DNA of 64,000 nt from an uncultured Lachnospiraceae bacterium (GCA_947243855.1 CAMXIK010000009.1:1-64000); one strand, 5' to 3'; shown: positions 43,965 through 52,090, counted from the first letter of the stretch. The notes: generated by a model not told the origin, from the letters alone. Numbers and translations are program-made.

Positions 43965-44900
43965 ATGAGTCGGGGGAAAAAACAGGCGAAACAGCAAATT
44001 ACATGGAAAGAAGTGAAGCGCCAGAAGGTTTTGCTGATCTGGTCGGCGCTTTTTGTGATATACGGGTTTATTTTCTATTATCTGCCTCTGGGCGGCTGGA
44101 TTATGGCATTTCAGAATTACAAGCCGAAGGACGGTTTGTTTCATTCCAAGTGGATCGGGCTTGATAAGTTTAAGTTTTTGTTCAGTGATGCGGCTTTTAT
44201 CAGAGTCATCAGAAATACGCTGGCAATGGGCACAATCAATCTGGTTACTTCCTTCCTTATGGCGATTTTGTTTGCCATTCTATTGAATGAAGTAAAAAAT
44301 GTTGTAGGAAAGAAGTTGGTGCAGACCATTTCTTATCTGCCCCATTTTCTGTCATGGATTATCGTTACTGGTATTTTACACGATGCGTTGTCATCTACGG
44401 GTATTGTAAATGAGCTGCTTCAAAAACTGGGTTTTATCAGCTCGCAAATTAGTTTCTTTGCACACGAAAGTTATTTCTGGCCCATTGTTGCCTTTTCCAA
44501 TCTGTGGAAAGAGACGGGATGGAATGCGATTATCTATTTAGCAGCGATCACGGCAATTGATCCCAGCCTTTATGAGGCGGCTTCCATCGACGGCGCGGGC
44601 AGATGGGCTAAGATCAGATATATTACGCTTCCGGGCATTAAGCCCACCATTATGATATTGCTTCTAATGAATGTGGGAAATGTTCTGAACGCTGGTTTCG
44701 AGGTGCAGTACATCTTAGGAAACGGACTGGTGCAGAAGGTATCTCAGACCATTGATATCTATGTGCTGAATTGGGGTATCAGTCAAAACGATTATTCGCT
44801 TGGTACGGCGGCAGGTATCTTTAAGAGTGCGGTCAGCATTGTTTTGATTTTGATTGCGAATCGCATAGCGAAGCGGTCCGGCGAAGAAAGTCTGTTCTAG
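43965..44900 (+). CDS. Sugar ABC transporter permease (LplB-like)
   Basis: 311 residues with six membrane segments and a MalF-type EAA loop (YEAASIDGAGRWAKIRYITLPG near residue 205) that docks the ATPase. N-terminal segment (KQAKQQITWKEVKRQKVLLI) is cytosolic, as usual for this subfamily. Works with the next gene product as a heterodimeric pore; no ATPase gene lies here, so a shared MsmK-like ATPase encoded elsewhere is expected. GAAGGAG precedes the start. Confidence 0.93.
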   Translation: MSRGKKQAKQQITWKEVKRQKVLLIWSALFVIYGFIFYYLPLGGWIMAFQNYKPKDGLFHSKWIGLDKFKFLFSDAAFIRVIRNTLAMGTINLVTSFLMAILFAILLNEVKNVVGKKLVQTISYLPHFLSWIIVTGILHDALSSTGIVNELLQKLGFISSQISFFAHESYFWPIVAFSNLWKETGWNAIIYLAAITAIDPSLYEAASIDGAGRWAKIRYITLPGIKPTIMILLLMNVGNVLNAGFEVQYILGNGLVQKVSQTIDIYVLNWGISQNDYSLGTAAGIFKSAVSIVLILIANRIAKRSGEESLF

Positions 44901-44915
44901 GGAGGGAGCGTAAAG

Positions 44916-45797
44916 ATGAAGAAGAAAAGTTTAGCAGATCAAATTTTTGTAATATGCAATACCATCTTTATGGTAGCCTTTGTAGTGATAACCTTATATC
45001 CCGTATTAAATACGCTGGCGATTTCTTTTAACGACGGTATTGATACGGTACGAGGCGGTATCCACTTGATTCCGAGAAAATTTACTTTGCAGAATTACTA
45101 TACTGTATTACATAAGCAGAATATGGTTACGGGCGCCTATATCACCGTGCTCAGGACGGTGGTGGGAACCTTCCTTGCTCTGGCGGCCAACGCGTTGTTG
45201 GCATTTATCGTGAGCCGGAAGCGGTTTCTGTTTAAATCCCAGTTATCCTTGTTCTGGGTTATCACGATGTATGTGAACGGCGGATTGATCCCGACATTCC
45301 TGCTGTATAAGAACCTGCATTTGACAGGCACCTTCTGGGTATATGTAATCCCCGGAACAGTCAGCGCCTTTAACATGCTGGTGCTCAGGACTTACATGGT
45401 GGGTTTGCCGGATTCATTGGAAGAGTCGGCGCAGCTTGACGGGGCAGGGTATATGACAATATTTGTGAAAATCATTTCTCCTCTCTGTAAGCCTGTGTAT
45501 GCGACGGTGGCTCTGTTTGTGGCAGTAGGGCAATGGAACTCATGGTTTGACGCCATGCTTTACAATCGTATGTCCGACAAGTATACTACCTTACAGTACG
45601 AGTTGATGAAGCTGTTGTCTTCCGTTATGCAGCAGAGCGGCAGTGCGGACAGCGCGAGAAATTCCGCAAATTCGATTACGCCCGCATCTATTAGGGCGGC
45701 GGCGACTATTGCAACCATGCTTCCCATTGTATGTCTGTATCCGTTCTTACAGCGGTATTTCGTGACGGGTCTGACCATCGGAGGCGTCAAAGAATAG
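44916..45797 (+). CDS. Sugar ABC transporter permease (LplC-like)
   Basis: 293 residues with six membrane segments and an EAA loop of the MalG type (LEESAQLDGAGYMTIFVKII, about residue 168). C-terminal FVTGLTIGGVKE is characteristic of the carbohydrate CUT1 family. Partner of the permease encoded 15 bases upstream. Followed by two hairpins before the GH8 gene. Confidence 0.93.
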   Translation: MKKKSLADQIFVICNTIFMVAFVVITLYPVLNTLAISFNDGIDTVRGGIHLIPRKFTLQNYYTVLHKQNMVTGAYITVLRTVVGTFLALAANALLAFIVSRKRFLFKSQLSLFWVITMYVNGGLIPTFLLYKNLHLTGTFWVYVIPGTVSAFNMLVLRTYMVGLPDSLEESAQLDGAGYMTIFVKIISPLCKPVYATVALFVAVGQWNSWFDAMLYNRMSDKYTTLQYELMKLLSSVMQQSGSADSARNSANSITPASIRAAATIATMLPIVCLYPFLQRYFVTGLTIGGVKE

Positions 45798-45861
45798 TGT
45801 GAAAAGAACTTCTAGCTGCTCACAGCAATGGCTGTTTTGCGGAGAAGTTCTAAGTTTCACA
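45797..45861 (+). repeat. Long hairpin directly after the permease stop
   Basis: GTGTGAAAAGAACTTCT-type left arm (45797 onward) pairs with AGAAGTTCT then TTTCACAC (ending 45861), giving two stacked stems of nine and eight pairs with a small bulge. It starts on the stop codon itself. Possibly an RNA-stability or attenuation element. Confidence 0.6.
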
Positions 45862-45862
45862 C

Positions 45863-45896
45863 AAGAGAATGCCCAAAGTAAGGGCATTCTCTTTGT
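45863..45896 (+). terminator. Terminator-like hairpin before the GH8 gene
   Basis: Perfect 12-base stem AAGAGAATGCCC (45863-45874) and GGGCATTCTCTT (45882-45893), short T-rich tail. Weak as a terminator because the tail is TTTGTA, so partial read-through into the GH8 gene is plausible. Confidence 0.6.
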
Positions 45897-45916
45897 ATAG
45901 AGAGGTAGAATATTAT

Positions 45917-47065
45917 ATGGAATATCGGAATGTATTTAAGGAAATCGGAATATCGGAAGAAGAGATCACGGCCAGATTGAAGGAAGTCGTACACACCTTC
46001 TTCTATGATGAAGAAGAAAAAGTGTATCATCCAGTGGGGGATGATATGGCCTATATCGAGGATACAGGAAATGTGGATGCTCGCACGGAGGGTATGTCCT
46101 ATGGGATGATGATGTGCGTGCAGCTCGACATGAAGGAAGAATTTGACTGCCTCTGGAAATGGGCCAAAACCTATATGTGGATGGATTCCGGAGAGAACGA
46201 GGGATATTTTGCATGGTCCTGTGCGCCGGACGGCACGAAAAATGCCTACGGGCCGGCTCCTGACGGGGAAGAATTTTTTGCCATGGCGTTATTCTTTGCC
46301 TCCCACAGATGGGGAGACGGCGAAGGCATTTTTCAGTATGAGAGGGAAGCGAGGGAGATTTTGTCAGCCTGCCTCCACAAAGGGGAAAAGGGACGGGCGG
46401 GAGAGCCTATGTGGAATAGGGAAAATCATCAGATTCTCTTTGTGCCGGGCTCTCCATTTACCGATCCGTCCTATCATCTGCCCCATTTTTACGAGTTGTT
46501 TGCGAAGTGGGCAAATGAGGAGGATCGCGGTTTCTGGGAAGAGGCGGCAAAAACAAGCAGGGAATATCTAGCCAAAGCCTGTCATGCCAAAACAGGGATG
46601 TCTGCGGAATATGCGAATTTTGATGGTTCTCCGGTGTATACGGAATTTGAGTGGGGACAGCACGGATATTTTTATTCGGACGCTTACCGAACGGCGGCCA
46701 ATATCGGATTGGATTACAGTTGGAACGGGATTGATGCAGGCCAGAGAGCGGCGGCCGAAAGATTACAGCATTTTCTGGGCGTAACCAGACGGGAAAACCC
46801 CTATATGACTTATAAGATCGACGGGGAAGTGATCGATCAGCCAGCTCTTCATCCTGTGGGAATGTTAGCAGCCACAGCGCAGGGAGCGTTGGCGATTTCG
46901 GAGCGGTTAGACGGGACAGGATTATCTGAGACTGCGAAGTTAGCAAAAGAATGGGTAGAGCGGTTTTTTAAAGAATCGATGCGCAGGGGGGAGCGTAGGT
47001 ATTATGATAATTGCCTTTATCTGTTCGCGTATCTGGCTTTGTCAGGGAATTACCGGGTTTGGTAG
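45917..47065 (+). CDS. Glycoside hydrolase family 8 (Rex-like exo-oligoxylanase)
   Basis: 382 residues, no signal peptide, full length for cytosolic reducing-end xylose-releasing exo-oligoxylanases. The general-acid Glu is in DARTEGMSYGMMMCVQ near residue 70; an inner barrel with FAWSCAPDGTKNAYGPAPDG and a late YFYSDAYRTAANIG support GH8. It would shorten imported xylo-oligosaccharides from the reducing end, complementary to the GH43 enzyme at the start of the locus. Start at 45917 has GAGG rather far upstream. Confidence 0.9.
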   Translation: MEYRNVFKEIGISEEEITARLKEVVHTFFYDEEEKVYHPVGDDMAYIEDTGNVDARTEGMSYGMMMCVQLDMKEEFDCLWKWAKTYMWMDSGENEGYFAWSCAPDGTKNAYGPAPDGEEFFAMALFFASHRWGDGEGIFQYEREAREILSACLHKGEKGRAGEPMWNRENHQILFVPGSPFTDPSYHLPHFYELFAKWANEEDRGFWEEAAKTSREYLAKACHAKTGMSAEYANFDGSPVYTEFEWGQHGYFYSDAYRTAANIGLDYSWNGIDAGQRAAAERLQHFLGVTRRENPYMTYKIDGEVIDQPALHPVGMLAATAQGALAISERLDGTGLSETAKLAKEWVERFFKESMRRGERRYYDNCLYLFAYLALSGNYRVW

Positions 47066-47152
47066 GAGCGTTCTCATATTGAAAAATAATGAATGTGTGA
47101 GAGGAAATTAGATTAACCGATATGGAGCTTATTAATGAGGAAAGGGACAAAA

Positions 47153-47581
47153 ATGAATAAAAAGATAGAAGTGATACCCTATCTGGTATTTAAAGGTAAT
47201 TGTGAAGAAGCGGTTAATGCTTATATCAATGCGTTTGGCGGGGAAATTTATTGGATGTCCCGATGGGATGAAAAAAATTATGACATGACACCAGAGCAGA
47301 TCGGAAAAGTAATGCACGTGGAGTTTGCGATCGGTAGTACACGCATGGCGGGAGGAGATAGCTTGGATGGTGCCGGAGTAAATACGGATATAAGCCTAAT
47401 GATTCATATGGATTCCGAAGCGGAGGCGTTACATGCCATATCGGTATTAACGGAAGGGGGAAATATACTTTCACCATTAAAGCCACATCCGAAACCGGAT
47501 GATGGCGGCTGTGGATCTTCTATAAAAGACAGATTTGGCTTTACATGGATTATTACATGTCCGAATCCGATGAAACAGTAA
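47153..47581 (+). CDS. VOC family protein (PhnB/glyoxalase-like)
   Basis: 142 residues with the two beta-alpha-beta-beta-beta modules of vicinal-oxygen-chelate proteins. It resembles the PhnB-like branch (IPYLVFKGNCEEAVNAYINA, GGEIYWMSRW, DRFGFTWIITCPNP). The branch usually lacks the metal ligands needed for glyoxalase activity; a binding or resistance function is possible. Start at 47153 with AAAGGG upstream. No obvious partner. Confidence 0.85.
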   Translation: MNKKIEVIPYLVFKGNCEEAVNAYINAFGGEIYWMSRWDEKNYDMTPEQIGKVMHVEFAIGSTRMAGGDSLDGAGVNTDISLMIHMDSEAEALHAISVLTEGGNILSPLKPHPKPDDGGCGSSIKDRFGFTWIITCPNPMKQ

Positions 47582-47749
47582 GAATATATTGGATATACAT
47601 AGACAAAAGGATTAAATAAATAGAGATTTTATTTTGGAAACGATTTGAATACGGAACAATGAAAACCGTGTTTTGTACTCAGAAGGGAAATCACGAACGG
47701 ATATCGGATTTCTCTTTTTTTATTATCTTTTGGAGACTGATGGAAGGTC

Positions 47750-47806
47750 TTGACATATGTATAACAGTATGTTATATTACTTGAATGACAGAATGTTATA
47801 CATATG
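47750..47806 (+). promoter_or_regulatory. Promoter and double operator of the BlaI-type repressor
   Basis: TTGACA (47750-47755), 17-base spacer, TATATT (47773-47778). Perfect dyad TATAACA-gta-TGTTATA (47760-47776) overlaps the -10. The longer arms CATATGTATAACA (47754-47766) and TGTTATACATATG (47794-47806) form a perfect 13-base inverted repeat around the start point, so two dimers could bind. Confidence 0.82.
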
Positions 47807-47852
47807 GAAATCACAGAAGAGAATCGCAGCATTTCTTTGGAACGGAGGAAAC

Positions 47853-48230
47853 ATGACGGTGAAACTGTCCGACGCAGAGTATGAAATTATGAAGATCATT
47901 TGGGAAAAACGGGAGCAAACGACTTTATTTTCTTATATCATGGATGAGCTGGCGAGGCAAGGAAAGCCCTGCCCCAAAAATACGTTGATTGTCCTTTTGT
48001 CCCGGCTTGTGGGGAAAGGATATTTAAGCGCAACGAAAATCGGGCGGCGGAATGAATATACGGCGCTTATATCGGAAGCGGAATATCAGATGACGCAGAC
48101 CCAGAATTTTATTGATAAGGTTTATGAAGGAAGCGTGAAAGGGCTGGTTACGAATTTGATTGCTGGAGATTTGCTCAGCGATGAGGAATACGAAGAGCTT
48201 AAGAAGCTGTTGGAAGGAGGCCGGGGTTGA
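47853..48230 (+). CDS. BlaI/MecI/CopY family repressor
   Basis: 125-residue winged-helix repressor with SDAEYEIMKIIWEKRE at the N-terminus and a C-terminal dimerisation helix that is cleaved in MecI/BlaI on induction. It should bind the dyads at 47754-47806 and repress itself and the M56 peptidase gene. Start at 47853 with GGAGG six bases upstream. Downstream gene starts two bases after its stop. Confidence 0.92.
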   Translation: MTVKLSDAEYEIMKIIWEKREQTTLFSYIMDELARQGKPCPKNTLIVLLSRLVGKGYLSATKIGRRNEYTALISEAEYQMTQTQNFIDKVYEGSVKGLVTNLIAGDLLSDEEYEELKKLLEGGRG

Positions 48231-48232
48231 TA

Positions 48233-50200
48233 ATGAATAGGATGTTTTTAACCGTTTTGTCTATGTCGGTTTCCGGCGCGCTGCTTATTTTGGGATTGCT
48301 TTTTATTAGTTGGCTATTGCGGACAAAGTGTAGCCGCCGTTGGCAGTATTATATCTGGCTGCTTGTGATTGCAAGGCTGCTGCTTCCTTTTGGGCCGGAA
48401 ATAAGCCTGATGGGACGCGTTTCCGAAGCGGTGAATCGGGCCGCTGCGGCGGACGGGGCTGTTTCAGAGCAGAGGGTCTGGCAAAATTCATATGCGGATT
48501 TCAGTGAAATCGGAGAAGCAGGGGCGGCCGATTCGGTGCAGAAGACGAACAATTACTGTTTTGGGCTGATCTGGTTTACAATTGCATTAGGAATGCTGGC
48601 ACGCAAGATTGTAAAATACCAGAGCTTCATACGTCATGTAAAGACAGGGGCGGAGCCGGTTTCCGATCAAGTCCTGTTAAACAGGCTTTTTGAGGCACAG
48701 TGGCGGGCGGGGATTAGAAAAAAGACGGAGCTTTTTGTAAATCCGATGGTTTCTTCGCCGATGCTGATTGGATTTTGGAGGCCTTGTATTGTGCTGCCGG
48801 GTACAGACATGTCCGAAAAGGATTTTCGATATGTTGTGACCCATGAGCTTATGCATGAAAAACGGAAGGATATTCTCTATAAATGGTTGGTGCAGTTTAC
48901 AGTCTGCTTGCATTGGCTTAATCCACTGGTGTATGTGATGAGCCGCGAAATTAGTAAAGCCTGCGAGCTTTCCTGCGATGAAGCGGTTTTGGAAAAACTG
49001 GGATATGAACATGCGGCAGATTACGGAAAAACTCTGCTTGACGCTATGGCGGCGGTTGGGAAATACAAAGAACCTTTTGCAGGGGTCTCATTGAGCGCTA
49101 ATAAACGGATATTAAAAGAAAGGCTGGGTGCGATTATGAACGATAAGGAAAAATCTGGGAAGATGAGAATTTTGATGGCCGGTTTGACGGCGTGCATGGC
49201 TTTGGGAGTATTTTTTGTCGGGATTTATCCGGCGGACAGGGCCGAGGCCTCGGGATCTTCTGTGGCAGGCGTTTCCGAAAAGAAAGAACAAATGGATGCG
49301 GAACGTTTTTATGAAGCGGGGAACCTGCCTTTGTTTGAGATGGCGTTTGATAAATTGGATGAAAAGGTGCAGGAGGAATGGCTTGACAGAATTTATAGAG
49401 ACGGGGAAATAGCTTTCTTTTCTATCAGCGTGGAGCGGTTTAACGCTGACAGTCCGCTAATGCAGTCCTTTGCAGAGAAAGCCTATGAGGATGACAATAT
49501 TTCCGTTTTTTGCATTCTGGCGGGTGCAATGAAAGAGGAACTGTTGGAGGGATGGCTGGATCAGGCATTGGCGGATGAGAAGTGGAATTTTCAGTCGGTA
49601 ATCTATGACGAGCTGGGCTGGAAAGAAGAGCAGGACGATCTGGAAAAGGCTTTGGAAGAGGAGCAACTGGAAGAATATCGGGCGGTAGGCATCACAAAAA
49701 AGGGAAAAAACTATTATTATAAAGAACAGCTTATCTATATTTTTCTGGATATTCATAAGCCGGACGAATCGTTCTATACGTTGAATATGAATCCGGCAGG
49801 AACAGTTAATGTGAAAATACTCCGTGGAGAGGACGGAAAGATCGTCGGCGCGGCATATATGACCGAGGCGGAGGTGACCGAGCTGTTGGGAGACATGTAT
49901 GGAGAGGATTTGGACAAAGAAAAAACGGATGAGGAAGTTAGGAAGGAGTTTCCCCGGACAATGGTAGTAAAAAACCGTGTGTGCAAGATCAGGGAAGGCG
50001 CGGGCGTAGAATATAGTGTTGTCGGTTTGGCAGCGGAAGGAGAAAAACTTACTGTACTGGGAAGCGAAGAGGGGAGCAACGGACAGCTTTGGTATCGTCT
50101 CGATAGAGAGTCTTTTGGGGAGAAGCTGGATGATTCCGTGAAAACATGCTATATTCGAGCGGATTTATTGTGGGAAGAGTCGGATGAAGCAGGAGATTAG
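48233..50200 (+). CDS. BlaR1/MecR1-like M56 peptidase with SH3-like tail
   Basis: 655 residues. Three or four N-terminal membrane segments frame a cytosolic M56 zinc protease with HELMH near residue 204 and a downstream ELSCDEAVLE that supplies the third ligand. A further membrane segment near residue 310 leads to an extracytoplasmic region of about 330 residues. That region lacks a recognisable penicillin-binding domain; it contains Glu/Asp-rich helices and ends in a bacterial SH3-like domain (about 575-650, KNRVCKIREGAGVEYSVVG). It likely senses cell-wall state and cleaves the BlaI-type repressor. Confidence 0.85.
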   Translation: MNRMFLTVLSMSVSGALLILGLLFISWLLRTKCSRRWQYYIWLLVIARLLLPFGPEISLMGRVSEAVNRAAAADGAVSEQRVWQNSYADFSEIGEAGAADSVQKTNNYCFGLIWFTIALGMLARKIVKYQSFIRHVKTGAEPVSDQVLLNRLFEAQWRAGIRKKTELFVNPMVSSPMLIGFWRPCIVLPGTDMSEKDFRYVVTHELMHEKRKDILYKWLVQFTVCLHWLNPLVYVMSREISKACELSCDEAVLEKLGYEHAADYGKTLLDAMAAVGKYKEPFAGVSLSANKRILKERLGAIMNDKEKSGKMRILMAGLTACMALGVFFVGIYPADRAEASGSSVAGVSEKKEQMDAERFYEAGNLPLFEMAFDKLDEKVQEEWLDRIYRDGEIAFFSISVERFNADSPLMQSFAEKAYEDDNISVFCILAGAMKEELLEGWLDQALADEKWNFQSVIYDELGWKEEQDDLEKALEEEQLEEYRAVGITKKGKNYYYKEQLIYIFLDIHKPDESFYTLNMNPAGTVNVKILRGEDGKIVGAAYMTEAEVTELLGDMYGEDLDKEKTDEEVRKEFPRTMVVKNRVCKIREGAGVEYSVVGLAAEGEKLTVLGSEEGSNGQLWYRLDRESFGEKLDDSVKTCYIRADLLWEESDEAGD

Positions 50201-50211
50201 GGCGCGTTATA

Positions 50212-50240
50212 TTGTATTTTAACAGTGTGCATGTTATCAT
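50212..50240 (+). promoter_or_regulatory. Promoter of the DUF3791/DUF3990 trio
   Basis: TTGTAT (50212-50217), 17-base spacer, TATCAT (50235-50240). The spacer carries the dyad TAACA-gtgtgca-TGTTA (50220-50236), half-sites similar to the BlaI-type operator at 47760. Confidence 0.5.
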
Positions 50241-50308
50241 GAATTTGTTGAAAACGACGGTCGATTGGATGGAAGGGCTGGCCATTTTGGTACAGGGGGT
50301 ATACAGGC

Positions 50309-50548
50309 ATGTTACCAGAAAAAGAGATCAAAAGCGTGGAGGAACTTGAGTTTGTAATTTTTTGTATAGAAAATATTGCAGAAAACCTTAAAAAAAATGC
50401 GGATCAGATATATATTGATTTGACAGAAAAGAGCACTATTTTGCATGATTATATTGTGCCTGAATATGAAATGTTGCATACACAGAGCAAGGAGTATATT
50501 ATCAACGATATTATTGAGGTAATGAAAGAAAGAGGTGTGGAGGGATGA
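50309..50548 (+). CDS. DUF3791 protein (first copy)
   Basis: 79-residue protein with predicted helices; matches DUF3791 (EELEFVIFCIENIAENL and the later YIVPEYEMLHTQSKEYIIND). First gene of an overlapping trio: its TGA overlaps the next ATG (ATGA). DUF3791 proteins are regularly encoded beside DUF3990 proteins. Position and size fit an antitoxin or accessory protein, but no function has been shown to my knowledge. Confidence 0.8.
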   Translation: MLPEKEIKSVEELEFVIFCIENIAENLKKNADQIYIDLTEKSTILHDYIVPEYEMLHTQSKEYIINDIIEVMKERGVEG

Positions 50549-51018
50549 TCTTGTACCACGGTTCTTACATGGAAATTCGTGTGCCTGATTTAGAGCATTC
50601 CAGACTTAATGTGGATTTTGGGCGCGGATTTTACACAACGCCCATTTATGATCAGGCGGTGAGTTGGTGTGAAAAATTTAAGAGACGGGGTAAGGAAGGG
50701 ATTGTTTCCAGCTATGAATTTAATGAAAATGCATATAATGAATGCAGGGCGATGATTTTTCAATCATATTCGGAGGAGTGGCTTACTTTTATTTTGAACT
50801 GTCGCAGTGGTAAAGATACTTCTGATTATGATATTGTAACGGGCGGAGTAGCCAATGATAAAGTATTTAATACAGTAGAATTATATTTGGATGGACTTAT
50901 TGATAAAGTAGAGGCAATCAATAGACTGCGATATGAAAAACCAAATTTGCAGATTTGCTTTCGGACAAAGAACGTTCTTCAGAAATATGTACATTTTAAA
51001 AGGAGCGAGCGGGTATGA
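50545..51018 (+). CDS. DUF3990 protein (ADP-ribosyltransferase-like fold)
   Basis: 157 residues. The N-terminus LYHGSYMEIRVPDLEHSR followed by VDFGRGFYTTPIYDQAVSW matches DUF3990, which belongs with ADP-ribosyltransferase-like folds: the His-Gly pair could bind NAD and GRGFYTT corresponds to the second strand. A later acidic candidate lies in FNTVELYLDG. Flanked by two DUF3791 genes and overlapping both by four bases, it is the likely toxin or effector of the trio. Target unknown. Confidence 0.8.
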   Translation: MILYHGSYMEIRVPDLEHSRLNVDFGRGFYTTPIYDQAVSWCEKFKRRGKEGIVSSYEFNENAYNECRAMIFQSYSEEWLTFILNCRSGKDTSDYDIVTGGVANDKVFNTVELYLDGLIDKVEAINRLRYEKPNLQICFRTKNVLQKYVHFKRSERV

Positions 51019-51227
51019 ATGCGAACCCAATTTTACTGCAAAAAAAATATGCGCGTTTGGTTGAAGGGTTATCTGCACAGACGGGGCTTTCTCTCGATAC
51101 TGCGCTGTCATTTTTTTACCATTCGCAATGCTATCGGCTGATCAGTGAGGGGGTTTCTGACATGCATTGTATGAGCGATAAATATTTAGTGGAAGATTTG
51201 ATGAGGGAATATGGGGAAAGTCATTAA
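51015..51227 (+). CDS. DUF3791 protein (second copy)
   Basis: 70 residues, helical, matching DUF3791 (YARLVEGLSAQTGLSLDTAL, HCMSDKYLVEDLMREYG). It starts with ATG overlapping the TGA of the DUF3990 gene, so its translation is coupled. The sequence is clearly diverged from the first copy, suggesting the two act at different sites or on different states of the central protein. Confidence 0.78.
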   Translation: MNANPILLQKKYARLVEGLSAQTGLSLDTALSFFYHSQCYRLISEGVSDMHCMSDKYLVEDLMREYGESH

Positions 51228-51344
51228 AGCTTGTTAAGGCAATTAGGAAGAATATGAGGTAATTTCTAAATCGGGCACATGAGCGCTCGATTTTTCTACC
51301 AAAGGTTGCACAAATGTACAGAGGCCTATATGGAAAGCAACCCG

Positions 51345-51392
51345 GTGTTTTGTTAGGATGGGCGTAAAACAAGCGCTTGGAAAACAAAACAC
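51345..51392 (+). repeat. Inverted repeat before the XRE gene
   Basis: GTGTTTTGTT (51345-51354) and AACAAAACAC (51383-51392) form a perfect ten-base inverted repeat with a 28-base loop. The right arm abuts the AAGGAGG ribosome site of the gene at 51408. Confidence 0.5.
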
Positions 51393-51407
51393 AAGGAGGA
51401 ATATCAC

Positions 51408-51875
51408 ATGGATTTTTCAGAAAAGCTTTTGACGTTACGAAAGGCAAAGGATATAACGCAGGAGGAACTAGCCGAGAAATTGAATGTTTCAAGGCAGTCC
51501 GTTTCCAAATGGGAGAGCGGGCAGGCGGTTCCGGAGCTGGATAAGATCGTGGCGGTAAGTGCAGTATTTGACGTTACCACAGATTATCTGCTAAAGTCGT
51601 CGGAGATCGACGATCTGTCTGTGAAAACGGAAATGCTGGAAAAGCAGCAACAGCAGATGCTTGTCAGAGAACAGCGGCAGCAGAAGATTAGAGAGTGCGT
51701 TTTATATGGCATTATTATTTATCTGCTGCTTTTTGCCGTATGGTTTTTACAAAGAGCTCTTTTCTGGGACTATATTTTCTGGGAGACGGACATATGGAGT
51801 CTTGGCCTCGTGATAGGAGAGTTTTTAGCGGCCACGGCGGCGGTGGTTTTTGTGTGTGTTCGGAAACTGAGATAA
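51408..51875 (+). CDS. XRE-family regulator with two membrane segments
   Basis: 155 residues. Helix-turn-helix at residues 7-60 ([20 protein letters not shown]), a glutamine-rich coiled segment (EMLEKQQQQMLVREQRQQ), then two membrane helices at about 100-120 and 128-150. Membrane-tethered regulator; target and signal unknown. The helix-turn-helix is very close to that of the protein encoded at 63078. AAGGAGG precedes the start. Confidence 0.85.
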   Translation: MDFSEKLLTLRKAKDITQEELAEKLNVSRQSVSKWESGQAVPELDKIVAVSAVFDVTTDYLLKSSEIDDLSVKTEMLEKQQQQMLVREQRQQKIRECVLYGIIIYLLLFAVWFLQRALFWDYIFWETDIWSLGLVIGEFLAATAAVVFVCVRKLR

Positions 51876-51907
51876 TAAATCTGTGTAGAAGTATGGAAGA
51901 AGATGGA

Positions 51908-52055
51908 ATAAAAAGACCTCGCATTACTGCGAGGTCTTAAATTTTGAATGAAATAGGTGGGGTGACATTTCCCACATCTCCAACTTGGGTGACGGCTGCC
52001 CGTTCCGTCCTCTGCTTTCATTCAGTATATCATATGTATTCGTGGTTTTCCCATA
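51908..52055 (-). ncRNA. Candidate structured small RNA
   Basis: On the minus strand a promoter (52090-52062) is followed by a region folding into a closing stem TGAATGAAA/TTTCATTCA (52024-52016 with 51953-51945), two inner hairpins GACGG/CCGTC (52009-51991) and GTGGG/CCCAC (51975-51957), and then a strong terminator with T5. This gives a transcript of about 148 bases shaped like a three-way junction. A short open frame starting MKAEDGTGSRHPSW crosses it, but continues past the terminator, so coding is less likely. I match it to no known RNA family. Confidence 0.5.
51913..51938. terminator. Terminator shared by the XRE gene and the small RNA
   Basis: Perfect ten-base stem AAGACCTCGC (51913-51922) and GCGAGGTCTT (51929-51938). 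On the minus strand it is followed by TTTTTATT, making it strong in that direction and weaker on the plus strand. Confidence 0.8.
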
Positions 52056-52061
52056 AAATAT

Positions 52062-52090
52062 AGCATAAAATGTATTGGTAGATATGTCAA
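52062..52090 (-). promoter_or_regulatory. Promoter of the candidate small RNA
   Basis: Minus strand TTGACA (52090-52085), 17-base spacer, TATGCT (52067-52062). Confidence 0.6.

Noticed and set aside
51770-52021. 83-codon minus-strand open frame with a CGKCHP motif across the candidate small RNA
   Set aside because: It runs through a strong terminator and into the antisense of the XRE gene; the first 30 codons could still be a short peptide, but the RNA fold explains the region better.
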